Source: Oceanithermus desulfurans
GTDB lineage: Bacteria > Deinococcota > Deinococci > Deinococcales > Marinithermaceae
Length of the DNA stretch: 64,000 nucleotides
Reading direction: 5' to 3'
Assembly: GCF_014201675.1 (NCBI RefSeq)
Contig: NZ_JACHEZ010000006.1
Location: 1-64,000 of the forward strand
In this document: one piece after another, positions 28,974-37,436 of the stretch
Position numbering within the stretch: position 1 is the stretch's first letter
How the letters are laid out: every line of letters starts with the position of its first letter
Program-made: the position numbers and the translations under genes
The notes under the pieces: generated by a model
Seen by the model: the letters and a program-made list of their open reading frames with translations, nothing else
Told to the model about the DNA's origin: nothing
Databases searched by the model: none

Positions 28974-29963
28974 ATGAATGAGGCCGAACGCGGAACCGGC
29001 CGCGGCCGCCCGCGCGAAGACCGCCTCGCCTACCTGGCGCGGGTGGCTTCGCTTTACTACGAGGAGCAGAAGACGCAGCAGGAGATCGCTGCGCTGCTGG
29101 GGATTTCGCGGTCAGGGGTTTCACGCCTGATCACGGAGGCGCGCGAGCGCGGGGTGGTGGAGATCATCGTGCACCATCCACTACAGACCGCCCCCGACCT
29201 GGCCGCGGAGCTGCAGCAGCGCTACGGCCTCAAGGACGTACGGGTCCTGGCCGGGCGCGAGGAGGCCTACGCCCGCACCCTCAAGCGTCTGGGCGAGCTG
29301 GCGGCCCGCTACTTCGAGGACCTGCTGCACGACGGCATGACGATCGGCATCTCCTGGGGCGGAGCGCTGTACGAGATGATCCGCGCGATCCGCCCCCGTG
29401 TCCACGAGAACGTCGAGGTCGTTCAGCTCATCGGGGCTACGGGCGCCGAGGCCACCCCCACGAGCGGTCCCATCCTGGCGCAGCTGCTGGCCGAGCGCCT
29501 CGGCTGCCGCAGCTACCAGCTGCACGCGCCGCTGATCGTGGACGGCGCGGCGGCGCGCCAGGCCCTGCTGGACGAGCGCCACATCCGCGAGACGCTGGAG
29601 CGGGCCCGCAGGGCCGACATCGCCCTGGTGGGCATCGGCACCACCCGATCCGGTTACTACAGCCTGGTGCGGGCGGGCTACCTCACGGAGGCGGAGGCCG
29701 CGGAGATCCGCAAGAGCGGAGCGGTCGGCGACGTTTGCGCGCAGCACTACGGTTTCGACGGCCGCTGGCTCGATATCGATCTGAACCGCAGGGTGATCGG
29801 CATCGACCACGACGCTTTGCGACGCATCGATACCGTGATCGGCGTGGCCGGGGGCGCGGTCAAGGCCCAGGCGATCCACGGGGCGCTGCGGGGTCGCTAC
29901 GTGAACGTGCTGATCACCGACGAGGCCGCAGCGCGCCGCTTGCTGGAGATGGACGTCGCCTAG
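28974..29963 (+). CDS. lsrR: LsrR-like transcriptional regulator (SorC/DeoR family)
   Basis: The 329-aa regulator has an N-terminal helix-turn-helix (about 17-55, ARVASLYYEEQKTQQEIAALLGISRSGVSRLITEARERG). A SorC-type sugar-phosphate-binding domain follows (GISWGGALYEMI, VVQLIGATG, DIALVGIGT, GAVGDVCAQHYGFDG, GVAGGAVKAQAIHGALRGRYVNVLITDE). E. coli LsrR has the same layout and is released from DNA by phospho-AI-2. The ATG at 28974 is 8 nt after GGGGAGGG. Its divergent position to lsrA and the paired operators support the assignment; sequence alone would only say SorC family. Confidence 0.85.
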   Translation: MNEAERGTGRGRPREDRLAYLARVASLYYEEQKTQQEIAALLGISRSGVSRLITEARERGVVEIIVHHPLQTAPDLAAELQQRYGLKDVRVLAGREEAYARTLKRLGELAARYFEDLLHDGMTIGISWGGALYEMIRAIRPRVHENVEVVQLIGATGAEATPTSGPILAQLLAERLGCRSYQLHAPLIVDGAAARQALLDERHIRETLERARRADIALVGIGTTRSGYYSLVRAGYLTEAEAAEIRKSGAVGDVCAQHYGFDGRWLDIDLNRRVIGIDHDALRRIDTVIGVAGGAVKAQAIHGALRGRYVNVLITDEAAARRLLEMDVA

Positions 29964-30949
29964 GGGGCGTCGTCGAAGACGGCTTCGACACCTTCGAGTA
30001 CGAGAAGCTCGCCCGAGTCGAGACGGTAGCGCACCACCCGGCCGCGCACCTCGCCGTCGGGGCCCTGGCTGACGACGGGATCCCCGTAGAGGTAGGCGTA
30101 GCCTTCGGATTCGATCACGTAAGCCGACTCTGCGCGGGTGGTGCGGTCCTGCTGCGTCAGGACCACCTCCCCCTGAAGGGTGAGGGTGTCCTCGTCGAGG
30201 TCGTAGACGAGGGTCTGCGACGAGCCGTTCAACGGTTTTTCCCCGGCGCGCTCGAGCCGGATGGGGCCGGTCACCCGCGCCTTGCCGGTGGTGTTGTCGT
30301 AGTCGAGGCGGCGCCCCCAGGCGCGGCTCTTGCCCTGAACCACCTCGACGGCCTGGTCGCCGTCCGAGAGGTTTACCGCGAAACGGTCGACGTCTTCCAG
30401 GTAGCGGACCTCGCCGTCGCCGAGCACGACCCGCTCGCTTACGCCCTTGACGCGTTCGACCTGGGCGATGTGGCCGTAGGCTTCGGTGTCCTCGCCGAAG
30501 CGGACCCGGGTGCGGTAGGGCGCAGGGTCGTAGATCAGGAAGCGCTGCAGGTCGTGCCGGGCCGTCTCCCCCTCGGGATAGGGGCGCAGTTCCAGCAGGT
30601 AGGCCCGTCCGCCGCCGTCGTCGAGGTCGGGGTTGTAGACGGCCCAGACGAAGTCGCCGGTCGCGAGCGCCGGGTCGACGTGGCTGCGGGCGTCGAACCA
30701 CAGCTCCACGCCGTCCACCCGCGCGCGGCGCGCGTCGGGGTCGAGCGTCTCGAGGTAGCCCGTCTGCACGTCCAGGTACTCGATGACGAAGACGTCGCTG
30801 ACGTCGTCGGGGCTGGTTTTCACGGCGACGATGGGTTTCCCCTCGCGCTCGAGCTCGACGGTGGGGCAGTTGACGCAGGCCTCATCCGCCGGCTGCGCTC
30901 CCGCCCAGAGCATGAGGGCGAGGGCGAGGGCGGCTGCGGCTCTACTCAC
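29960..30949 (-). CDS. LptA/OstA-like envelope protein
   Basis: This is a roughly 329-aa exported protein (signal MVSRAAAALALALMLWAGAQPADEA). It is made of repeating beta strands of the OstA/LptA jelly-roll type, e.g. LDYDNTTGKARVTGPIRLER, LVYDLDEDTLTLQGEVVLTQQDR and YAYLYGDPVVSQGPDGEVRGRVVRYRLDSGELLVLEGVEA. It is likely a periplasmic bridge component carrying envelope lipid or glycolipid. The start (GTG 30949 or TTG 30952) lies inside the end of the upstream gene, after AAGAAGG. The stop shares the bases CTAG with the convergent lsrR stop. Confidence 0.7.
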   Translation of the reverse strand: MSRAAAALALALMLWAGAQPADEACVNCPTVELEREGKPIVAVKTSPDDVSDVFVIEYLDVQTGYLETLDPDARRARVDGVELWFDARSHVDPALATGDFVWAVYNPDLDDGGGRAYLLELRPYPEGETARHDLQRFLIYDPAPYRTRVRFGEDTEAYGHIAQVERVKGVSERVVLGDGEVRYLEDVDRFAVNLSDGDQAVEVVQGKSRAWGRRLDYDNTTGKARVTGPIRLERAGEKPLNGSSQTLVYDLDEDTLTLQGEVVLTQQDRTTRAESAYVIESEGYAYLYGDPVVSQGPDGEVRGRVVRYRLDSGELLVLEGVEAVFDDAP

Positions 30950-31841
30950 CAACCTTCTTGAACTCCCCTGAGGGCAGGGTGAAGGGTTTGCGGTAGACCT
31001 GCACCCGGTGCTTGTTGACGTTGTGCAAGAGCGTCCCGCCCGAGGTCTTGAACCCCTCGGCCGCGTTGACGCTGCGCGCGGGGTTGCCGATCACGATGGC
31101 CTCGCCGGTCTCGTCGTCGTAGTAGAGAGCCTCGCCGGTGGTGGTGATCTCGCCGTCGACCAGCTTCACCCCGCCGGTGGCGATCAGCTTCTTGCTGCGG
31201 GTGAGGCTGCGCACCTCGGGCGCGTTGATGACGAGCTCGCCGTCCTTGCGCTCGCGCACCAGCTTGACCGTGCCCTGGTCCATGGTGAAGACGGCGAGGC
31301 CGCGCTCCTCTTCGTAGTAGACGCGGTCGGCCCACCCCTTCTGGTTCCCGCTCGCCAGCACCACCCCGCCCGACGAGGTCGAAATGTCGGTGTCGACGTC
31401 GAAGCTCATCTCCTGGGCACGCACCTCGACGGGGTCCTCGCCTTCCTTGGCGGGTTCCTGGTGCATCTCGGCGGGGCCGGCCAGCACCCCCAGGCCGGTG
31501 GCCTCGGAGTAGACGAGCCGCGGACCCTTGGCGGTGAGGCGGCCGCGCGTCACCGTGACGCCGCCTTCGAAGGTCGCGGTGCGCTCGCCTTCGGCGGCCT
31601 GCATGCTCATGCCCTCGGGGGCCTCGAGCACCGCCTTGCTCGCCAGGATCTGCAGATCGCCGACGGAGCCTACGATGCCGTCGGGCCGGTTGCTTTCGTA
31701 GATCCAGGGGCCGTTGCGCAGGTTGCCGCTGCGACGGCCGTCCTCGTAGCTGATCTTGATGATGCGGCTGTTCGCCGCCGCCAGCGCCAGCGCGCCGATC
31801 AGCAGGAACCACAGGATTCGGGTCATGCGCGAGCTACTCAT
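30942..31841 (-). CDS. LptA/OstA-like envelope protein
   Basis: The 299-aa protein has an N-terminal hydrophobic helix (TRILWFLLIGALALAAANS) and OstA-type repeats: LQILASKAVLEAPEGMSMQAAEGERTATFEGGVTV, GRLTAKGPRLVYSEATGLGVLAGPAEM, ITTTGEALYYDDETGEAIVIGNPARSV. In Gram-negative bacteria such proteins chain into a periplasmic bridge that moves lipopolysaccharide; Thermaceae lack classical LPS, so cargo is unknown. Start ATG 31841 overlaps the upstream stop by 8 nt and follows AAGGAGTG at about 10 nt. Confidence 0.75.
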   Translation of the reverse strand: MSSSRMTRILWFLLIGALALAAANSRIIKISYEDGRRSGNLRNGPWIYESNRPDGIVGSVGDLQILASKAVLEAPEGMSMQAAEGERTATFEGGVTVTRGRLTAKGPRLVYSEATGLGVLAGPAEMHQEPAKEGEDPVEVRAQEMSFDVDTDISTSSGGVVLASGNQKGWADRVYYEEERGLAVFTMDQGTVKLVRERKDGELVINAPEVRSLTRSKKLIATGGVKLVDGEITTTGEALYYDDETGEAIVIGNPARSVNAAEGFKTSGGTLLHNVNKHRVQVYRKPFTLPSGEFKKVGE

Positions 31842-32391
31842 TGGGGGCACACTCCTTGACGTTGTCCATTTCGACGATGTCCTCTCCGTTTTCCCACTGC
31901 GCCTCTTCAAGTTTAAAGTCCGAGCGGAACCGCTCGCCGCGCACCGAGATCCCGGGGCCCGTGAGCGTAAAGGTGGGGGCGTAGAAGCCGCGGTCCTGGC
32001 GGATGCGCACCGGGGGCTCGCCCTCGCCGCCCAGCTTGATCTCGTAGCACTCGCGGGGAATGCGGATGACCGCGTAAGGCAGCGTCAGGTCGTCGTTGCG
32101 GTCGATGGTGACCTCGGGGGCGTCGAGAGTGAGGTCCAGCTCGCCGTCGACGTAGCGCGCCCCCTCGCGCAGGCCGGTGGCCACCGAGGTCTGCTTTGCG
32201 GGGCTGTTCTCGATGCGCGCGGCGTAGAAGACCCACTCGGCCTTGGGATCCGAGCTCGGATAGAGCCGCAGCTTTACGCCGGTGAGTTCGACGCCGCGGT
32301 CCCGCGGAGGCGGGCTGCTGACCGGAAGGTTCGCGAAGTAGTACGAGGCCGCGGCGATGCCCAGCAGCAGCAGCACGGCGTATCGGGTCAC
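31834..32391 (-). CDS. LptC-like protein
   Basis: The 185-aa protein has one N-terminal membrane helix (YAVLLLLGIAAASYYFANL) followed by a single beta-jelly-roll region (GVELTGVKLRLYPSSDPKAEWVFYAARIE ... YAPTFTLTGPGISVRGERFRSDFKLEEAQWEN). LptC anchors the periplasmic LptA bridge to the LptBFG transporter. It heads a three-gene operon with two LptA/OstA-like genes. GTG start with TAGGCT 6 nt upstream and no Shine-Dalgarno (leaderless). Confidence 0.72.
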   Translation of the reverse strand: MTRYAVLLLLGIAAASYYFANLPVSSPPPRDRGVELTGVKLRLYPSSDPKAEWVFYAARIENSPAKQTSVATGLREGARYVDGELDLTLDAPEVTIDRNDDLTLPYAVIRIPRECYEIKLGGEGEPPVRIRQDRGFYAPTFTLTGPGISVRGERFRSDFKLEEAQWENGEDIVEMDNVKECAPNE

Positions 32392-32397
32392 GGTTCC

Positions 32398-32403
32398 AGC
32401 CTA
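32398..32403 (-). promoter_or_regulatory. Leaderless-type -10 of lptC-like gene
   Basis: TAGGCT on the minus strand, 6 nt before GTG. Back to back with the zinc-finger gene promoter. Confidence 0.45.
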
Positions 32404-32450
32404 CGGGCCGCCCTACTGAAAAGCGTGAAGCGGCGCTAAACCCGGCTGGG

Positions 32451-32456
32451 TATAGT
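32451..32456 (+). promoter_or_regulatory. Leaderless-type -10 of zinc-finger gene
   Basis: TATAGT lies 7 nt before the ATG at 32464; there is no Shine-Dalgarno. Confidence 0.55.
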
Positions 32457-32463
32457 AGGGGCG

Positions 32464-32829
32464 ATGGCGGAGGACTGCGACGAACGCAGCATCATCGCAC
32501 GCTACTTCCCGGGGACGCCGCCCGAGCTCTGGCCCGCGGGGGAGGTGCTCTACTACCGCGACGAAGAAGGGCGGATCGTCATCCGGGAGCACCCGCTGGA
32601 GCTGCGCTTCGAGGTGCTGGAGCGGGTGCCCAGCGGGAAGCCCGTCCTCTGCGACGCCTGCCGCCGGCAGATCGCCCGCCACGCCGCGGTCTTCGCCCGG
32701 GCGGAGCTGCCCGCGGGGGAGGGGCGGCACTACCTCTACCGCAGCTTCTGCGCCGACACCCAGGCCTGCGCCGAGCGCGCGGAGCCCCGGTATTTGAGGG
32801 AAATCCTGGCGCGCGTTATACTGCACTGA
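32464..32829 (+). CDS. Small putative treble-clef zinc-binding protein
   Basis: I do not recognise this 121-aa family with certainty. The C-terminal half has two cysteine pairs, CDAC near 63-66 and C-x5-C (FCADTQACAER) near 96-102. These resemble the treble-clef zinc finger at the C-terminus of fibronectin-binding/FusB-type proteins. The N-terminal half (YYRDEEGRIVIREHPLELRFEVLERV) is beta-rich. The gene is probably leaderless, and the gfh1 promoter lies inside its 3' end. A ribosome- or translation-linked role is possible given gfh1-lysS next door, but is inference. Confidence 0.65.
   Translation: MAEDCDERSIIARYFPGTPPELWPAGEVLYYRDEEGRIVIREHPLELRFEVLERVPSGKPVLCDACRRQIARHAAVFARAELPAGEGRHYLYRSFCADTQACAERAEPRYLREILARVILH
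32794..32822 (+). promoter_or_regulatory. gfh1-lysS promoter inside the zinc-finger gene
   Basis: TTGAGG (32794-32799) and TATACT (32817-32822) are spaced by exactly 17 nt. The leader is about 55 nt, and AAGGAGG precedes the gfh1 ATG. Confidence 0.65.
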
Positions 32830-32884
32830 CCGACCCAGGGGCTCCCTGGGTCGTTCGCAGGCGGTCGCGCCCGAAGGAGGCAGC

Positions 32885-33355
32885 ATGGCACGCGAGGTAA
32901 AACTGACCAAAGCAGGCTACGAGCGACTGCAAGAGGAACTGGCCGAAGAGAAGAAGCGCCTGGAGGAGGCCACCCGCATCCTCCAGGAGCAGATGGAGAG
33001 CTTCGAGGACTACGAGGACTCGGGGCTCGAGGAGGCCAAGCGCGAAAAGGCGCAGATCGAAGCGCGCGTCGACGCGCTCGAGGACATCCTGCACCACGCG
33101 GTCATCATCGAGAGCGCCGAGGGCGACAAGGTCACCCTGGGCTCGGTCGTCGTCGTTCAGGACGAAAAGACCGGTGAGAGCCTGACGCTGCAGATCGTAG
33201 CGCCGGCCGAAGCGACGGTGCTTGAGGAGCCCATGCGCGTCTCCGACGAGTCGCCCCTGGGCAAGGCGCTGCTGGGGCGCAAGGAGGGCGACAAGATCCG
33301 CGTCGACACCCCTTCGGGCAAGCGGCGTTACCGCATCCTTTCCGTGGGTGCCTAG
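32885..33355 (+). CDS. gfh1: Gfh1-type RNA polymerase secondary-channel factor (GreA homolog)
   Basis: The 156-aa protein has the GreA/GreB fold: an N-terminal coiled-coil (about 1-75) and a C-terminal FKBP-like domain (80-156). Its sequence ([47 protein letters not shown]) matches Thermus Gfh1 and not Thermus GreA. The coiled-coil tip reads [10 protein letters not shown] (acidic E41, D42, E44, D45), as in the DDYDD tip of Gfh1, where the residues chelate the catalytic Mg and inhibit transcription. So an anti-Gre inhibitor is expected. It is followed after 2 nt by lysS. Confidence 0.85.
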   Translation: MAREVKLTKAGYERLQEELAEEKKRLEEATRILQEQMESFEDYEDSGLEEAKREKAQIEARVDALEDILHHAVIIESAEGDKVTLGSVVVVQDEKTGESLTLQIVAPAEATVLEEPMRVSDESPLGKALLGRKEGDKIRVDTPSGKRRYRILSVGA

Positions 33356-33357
33356 CG

Positions 33358-34854
33358 ATGCGGCCGCCCCCCGACCAGCTCAAACAACGCCTCGCCAACC
33401 TGGAAGCCCTGGTCGAGGCGGGGTTCGAACCCTTCCCGTACCGTTACGAAAAGACCCACGACGCGGCGCAGATCCTCCAGGCCCACGCCGGCGCCGGCCC
33501 CGAGGAGGCCTGGCCCGACGAGCGCGTCCGCGTCGCCGGCCGCCTGGTCAGCCTCCGCCGCATGGGGAAGGTGACCTTCGCCCACCTGCTCGACGAGAGC
33601 GGGCGCATCCAGCTCTACTTCCATCGCGACGCCACCGACCGCTACCGGATGCTCAAGAAGCTCGACATCGGCGACATCGTCGGGGTCGAGGGCACCGTCT
33701 TCACCACCAAGACCGGAGAAATCACCGTCGCCGTCGAGCGGTGGCAGCCGCTGGTCAAGGCGCTCAGGCCGCTGCCCGACAAGTGGCACGGCATCAAGGA
33801 CAAGGAGGTGCGCTACCGCCAGCGCTACCTCGACCTGATCGTCAACCCCGAGGTGCGCGTCGTCTTCCGCACCCGGGCCCGGGTCGTCCGGTACCTTCGC
33901 CGCTTCCTGGAGGAGCGCGGCTTCCTCGAGGTGGAGACGCCGGTCATCCTGCAAACGGCCGGGGGCACCGAGGCGCGGCCCTTCAAGACCTTTCACAACG
34001 CGCTCGCCCACGAGTTCGAGCTGCGCATCTCGCTGGAGCTGCCGCTCAAGAAGCTGCTCGTCGGCGGCTACGAGAAGGTCTTCGAGCTCGGCCGGGTCTT
34101 CCGCAACGAGGGCATCGACGCCCAGCACAACCCCGAGTTCACCATGCTCGAGGCCTACTGGGCCTACGCCGACTACCAGGACATGGCGGAGATGACCGAG
34201 GCCATGCTCTCCAGCCTGGTGCGGGAGCTGACGGGCGGCTACACCGTCACGTACCAGGGCCGCACCATCGACTTCACGCCCCCGTTCCGCAGGCTCTCCT
34301 TCGTGGAGGTGCTGCGCCGCAAGGCGGGCCTCGACTTCGACCCCCTCGACCTCGACCGCCTGCGCATCTGGGCCGACGCCAAGCACCCCGAGCTGGTCGA
34401 GGTTCCCAGCTACAAGCTCCTCGACAAGCTCTTCGAGCTCTACGTCGAAGAGGAGCTGCACGACCCCACCTTCGTCTTCGACTTCCCCGCCGTGATCAGC
34501 CCGCTGGCCAAGAAGCACCGCGAGCGCCCGGGGCTGACCGAGCGCTGGGACCTCTTCGTCGCGGGGATGGAGCTGGCTCCGGCCTACTCGGAGCTCAACG
34601 ACCCCCTGGATCAGCGCGAACGCTTCGAGGAGCAGGCGCGTCGCCGCGAGGGGGGCGACGAGGAGGCCCACCGCGTCGACGAAGACTTCCTCACTGCACT
34701 CGAGCACGGCATGCCGCCCGCGGGCGGCCTGGGGCTGGGCATCGACCGCCTGACGATGATCCTTACGGACCAACCGTCGATCCGCGACGTCATCCTCTTC
34801 CCGCTGCTGCGTCCGCGCGCGCCGGAGGGGGAGGCCGAGCCCGCGGAAGACTGA
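33358..34854 (+). CDS. lysS: Lysine-tRNA ligase, class II
   Basis: The 498-aa synthetase has an N-terminal OB fold ([31 protein letters not shown]) and the class II core. Motif 1 is at [15 protein letters not shown], motif 2 at [24 protein letters not shown], and motif 3 at [13 protein letters not shown]. Length is normal. ATG is 2 nt after the gfh1 stop, so the two are co-translated. Confidence 0.97.
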   Translation: MRPPPDQLKQRLANLEALVEAGFEPFPYRYEKTHDAAQILQAHAGAGPEEAWPDERVRVAGRLVSLRRMGKVTFAHLLDESGRIQLYFHRDATDRYRMLKKLDIGDIVGVEGTVFTTKTGEITVAVERWQPLVKALRPLPDKWHGIKDKEVRYRQRYLDLIVNPEVRVVFRTRARVVRYLRRFLEERGFLEVETPVILQTAGGTEARPFKTFHNALAHEFELRISLELPLKKLLVGGYEKVFELGRVFRNEGIDAQHNPEFTMLEAYWAYADYQDMAEMTEAMLSSLVRELTGGYTVTYQGRTIDFTPPFRRLSFVEVLRRKAGLDFDPLDLDRLRIWADAKHPELVEVPSYKLLDKLFELYVEEELHDPTFVFDFPAVISPLAKKHRERPGLTERWDLFVAGMELAPAYSELNDPLDQRERFEEQARRREGGDEEAHRVDEDFLTALEHGMPPAGGLGLGIDRLTMILTDQPSIRDVILFPLLRPRAPEGEAEPAED

Positions 34855-34926
34855 ACCGCGCCGCGTCCGCCCGGGGGGACATACGCCAGACGCACGCCCG
34901 CTAAGCTGGCGGTGAAGGAGGTGGAC

Positions 34927-35175
34927 GTGCTCAAGCCCCAGGTGGAGATCGAACACTTCAGGGTTCGTGTACGCGGACCCCGCGAAACGGTGGAGCGCAT
35001 CGCCGACCGCCTCATGTCGGCCGACTACCCCTACAGCACCGACGGCAGCCTCATGGGTGCGAAGTACGCCGAATTCATCGTCACCTTCGACGGCATCACC
35101 GAAGCGCAGTGGTTCGCCGGCGTCGCCAGCGACGAGCTCTTGGGCGAGGCCCTGGCCGAGCCCGACGTCGAGTAG
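34927..35175 (+). CDS. Small hypothetical protein (82 aa)
   Basis: I do not recognise this protein. The GTG at 34927 is chosen because AAGGAGG at 34915-34921 is 5 nt upstream; an earlier GTG at 34912 precedes that site. The product is soluble and acidic with an alternating pattern: VEIEHFRVRVRGPRETVERIADRLMSADYPYS, a likely beta-alpha unit, then AEFIVTFDGITEAQWFAGVASDELL. It lies 72 nt after lysS, probably in the same transcript. Its stop codon directly abuts the convergent sdaA stop. Confidence 0.6.
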   Translation: MLKPQVEIEHFRVRVRGPRETVERIADRLMSADYPYSTDGSLMGAKYAEFIVTFDGITEAQWFAGVASDELLGEALAEPDVE

Positions 35176-36042
35176 CTAACCCTCCGCTTCCGCCTCGCCC
35201 AGCGCCCGCTTGGCGAGTTTTTTGCCCGTCGGCGTCTGGGCCAGACCACCCTCGCCGGTCTCCTTCAGCTCCGGCGGCAGAAGCCGGCCGATGCTGGCCA
35301 TGGCCAGGATGACCTCGTCGGCGGGGATGGGGCTCTCGATGCCGGCCAGCGCTTGCTGAGCGGCGCTGACGGCGTGGACCGCGTAGAAGCCGTTGCGCAT
35401 CACGCAGGGTACCTCGACGAAGCCGCCCACCGGGTCGCAGACGAGGCCCAGGGTGTTTTGCAGGGCCAGGCCCGCGGCGTGCACCGCCTGGGCTGCCGTG
35501 CCCTCGAGCAGCTCGACCACCGCGGCGGCGGCCATGGCGGCGCTCGAGCCGATCTCGGCCTGGCAGCCGCCGCTGGCCCCGGCGATGAAGATGGTGCGGC
35601 TGATGATCTGGCCCACGCCGGCGGCGAGGACGACGGGCATCAGGAGCCGATCCTCGGGGATTCCCAGGTGGTCGGCGACGCCGAAGAGGGCGCCGGGCAG
35701 GGTGCCGGCGCTGCCCGCGGTGGGCGCGGCTACGATGCGGCCCATGCGCGCGTTTTCCTCGTTCACGGCCATGGCGTAGGCCTGCACGCGCTTGAGCAGG
35801 GGCGCTTGCAAGGGGTCGTCCGCCTCCCAGAGGGTCCGGGCGTTCCAGCCGACCATGCCGGCGACGCTCGGCGCCTTGGTGGCGAGCCCCTTCTCGATCG
35901 AGGCCCGCATGACCCGCAGCCGCTCGCGCAGCGGGGCGAGCACCTCTTCCTCGCTGCGGCCCGAGGCGGCCACCTCGCCCTCCAGCACGCAGCGCGAGGG
36001 CGTGCGGGGGCAGCGGGCGAGTTCACGCAGGGTCTCGGGCAT
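35176..36042 (-). CDS. sdaA: L-serine dehydratase, alpha (iron-sulfur) subunit
   Basis: This 288-aa protein is the catalytic domain that deaminates L-serine to pyruvate. Three conserved cysteines (C160 in GGCQAEIG, C202 in VCDPVGG, C213 in VPCVMRNG) bind the [4Fe-4S] cluster, and [19 protein letters not shown] is the family signature. The length fits the alpha chain of the two-chain Bacillus type; no beta subunit gene is adjacent. The ATG at 36042 lies 8 nt after hemY, with a poor Shine-Dalgarno, so coupling to hemY is likely. Confidence 0.9.
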   Translation of the reverse strand: MPETLRELARCPRTPSRCVLEGEVAASGRSEEEVLAPLRERLRVMRASIEKGLATKAPSVAGMVGWNARTLWEADDPLQAPLLKRVQAYAMAVNEENARMGRIVAAPTAGSAGTLPGALFGVADHLGIPEDRLLMPVVLAAGVGQIISRTIFIAGASGGCQAEIGSSAAMAAAAVVELLEGTAAQAVHAAGLALQNTLGLVCDPVGGFVEVPCVMRNGFYAVHAVSAAQQALAGIESPIPADEVILAMASIGRLLPPELKETGEGGLAQTPTGKKLAKRALGEAEAEG

Positions 36043-36050
36043 GGCGCGGA

Positions 36051-37436
36051 TCAGGGTTCCCGGGATAGGTGTTCGAGGGTGCGGGCGGCGGCGTCGCGGC
36101 CGTCGCGCACCACTTCCGGCAGGCCGACGCCGCGGTAGGCGGCGCCGATGAGCTCGAGTCCCGGCCAGCGGCTGGGGGCCGCTTCGATGCGGCGCACCCG
36201 GTCCAGGTGCCCCACGGTGTACTGGGGCATCCCCGCCTTCCAGCGGTAGGTCCAGGCGGCCTCGTGATCGGGGATGGGGCCGACGATACGCTCGAGGTCG
36301 CTGCGGGCCGCGTCGACGAGCCCCTTCTCGTCGAGCCCGGCCCCCGCGCCCGAGAAGTAGGCGCGCACGAGCAGCTTGTCCTCCGGGGCGCGGCCGGTCC
36401 ACTTGCGGCTGAGCCAGGTAAAGCCGCGGGCGCGGGTGCCCTCGCCGGCGGCCACCAGGACCCCGTGCCCCACGACCTCGGGGAAGCGGCTGCGGTCGAA
36501 GGCCAGGGTGACCGTGGCCGTGTCCCCGTAGGGGATCTCCCGCAGCGGTGCGGCCAGCTCGGGGTCCAGCGGCCCGAGCAGCTCCCCCGCCACCCGCGCC
36601 GGCACCGCCAGCACCAGGGCGTCGAAGCCTTCGGTGCCCCAGGGTCCGAAGAGCTGCCAGCGACCCTCGTGGTGCTCAAGCCGCTCCACGGGGGCGCCCA
36701 GTCGCCAGTCCACCCGGTCGGCGGCACGTGTCACCGCCTCGACGACGCGCCCAAGCCCTCCCTGCAGGGAGGCGAAGAGGCTGCCGCCTTCGCGGCTGCC
36801 CTGGCGGCGGCGCATCGCGCGCAGGGAGCCGAGGATGAGCGAGCGGTTCTTGGCCTCGAGCTCCTTGAGCATGGGGAAGGCGGCGAGGGTCGAGAGCTCG
36901 TAGGGATCGCCGCCGTAGATGCCTCCGGTCAACGGGGCCGCCAGGTTGTCCCATACCTCGCGGCCGAGCCGGCGCTGCACGAAGGCGCCGAAGGGTTCGT
37001 CGCCCTCGGGGCCGCGCGGCAGGAAGAGGTCAAGCGCCGCGCGCAGCTTGCCCGCCGGGGAGAGCAGCGGGGTGCGCACGAGCGGTCCGAAGCGCGAGGG
37101 GATGACGACGTTCAGGCCCTCGGGCAGGGGGTAGCCGCGCCCGCCCTTGAAGATCAGGGCCGCGGGTTTGGCGGGGGTGGTGCCCACCACCTCACCCTCG
37201 AGCCCCAGCTCGCGCACCAGATCGAGGAACCAGGGTTTGTAGCGCACCACCGCGTCGGGGCCGCCTTCGAGCCGGTAGGGGCCGGACTGCACCGAGCGGA
37301 CCTTGCCCCCCAGCCGCCGGTCCGACTCGAAGAGAACGACCTGCACGGGCCGGCCGGCCACCTCCGCGGCGCGCTGCAGGTAGTAGGCCGCCGCCAGCCC
37401 GGCCATGCCGCCGCCGACCACGGCTGCTTTCTTCAC
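36051..37436 (-). CDS. hemY: Protoporphyrinogen/coproporphyrinogen III oxidase (HemY/CgoX)
   Basis: The 461-aa FAD enzyme has the dinucleotide-binding motif [16 protein letters not shown] at the N-terminus, [19 protein letters not shown], the substrate region [16 protein letters not shown] and a C-terminal FAD contact [18 protein letters not shown]. It oxidises (copro)porphyrinogen in late heme synthesis; which substrate is used cannot be read from sequence alone. It overlaps hemH by 4 nt in hemE-hemH-hemY. Confidence 0.93.
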   Translation of the reverse strand: MKKAAVVGGGMAGLAAAYYLQRAAEVAGRPVQVVLFESDRRLGGKVRSVQSGPYRLEGGPDAVVRYKPWFLDLVRELGLEGEVVGTTPAKPAALIFKGGRGYPLPEGLNVVIPSRFGPLVRTPLLSPAGKLRAALDLFLPRGPEGDEPFGAFVQRRLGREVWDNLAAPLTGGIYGGDPYELSTLAAFPMLKELEAKNRSLILGSLRAMRRRQGSREGGSLFASLQGGLGRVVEAVTRAADRVDWRLGAPVERLEHHEGRWQLFGPWGTEGFDALVLAVPARVAGELLGPLDPELAAPLREIPYGDTATVTLAFDRSRFPEVVGHGVLVAAGEGTRARGFTWLSRKWTGRAPEDKLLVRAYFSGAGAGLDEKGLVDAARSDLERIVGPIPDHEAAWTYRWKAGMPQYTVGHLDRVRRIEAAPSRWPGLELIGAAYRGVGLPEVVRDGRDAAARTLEHLSREP

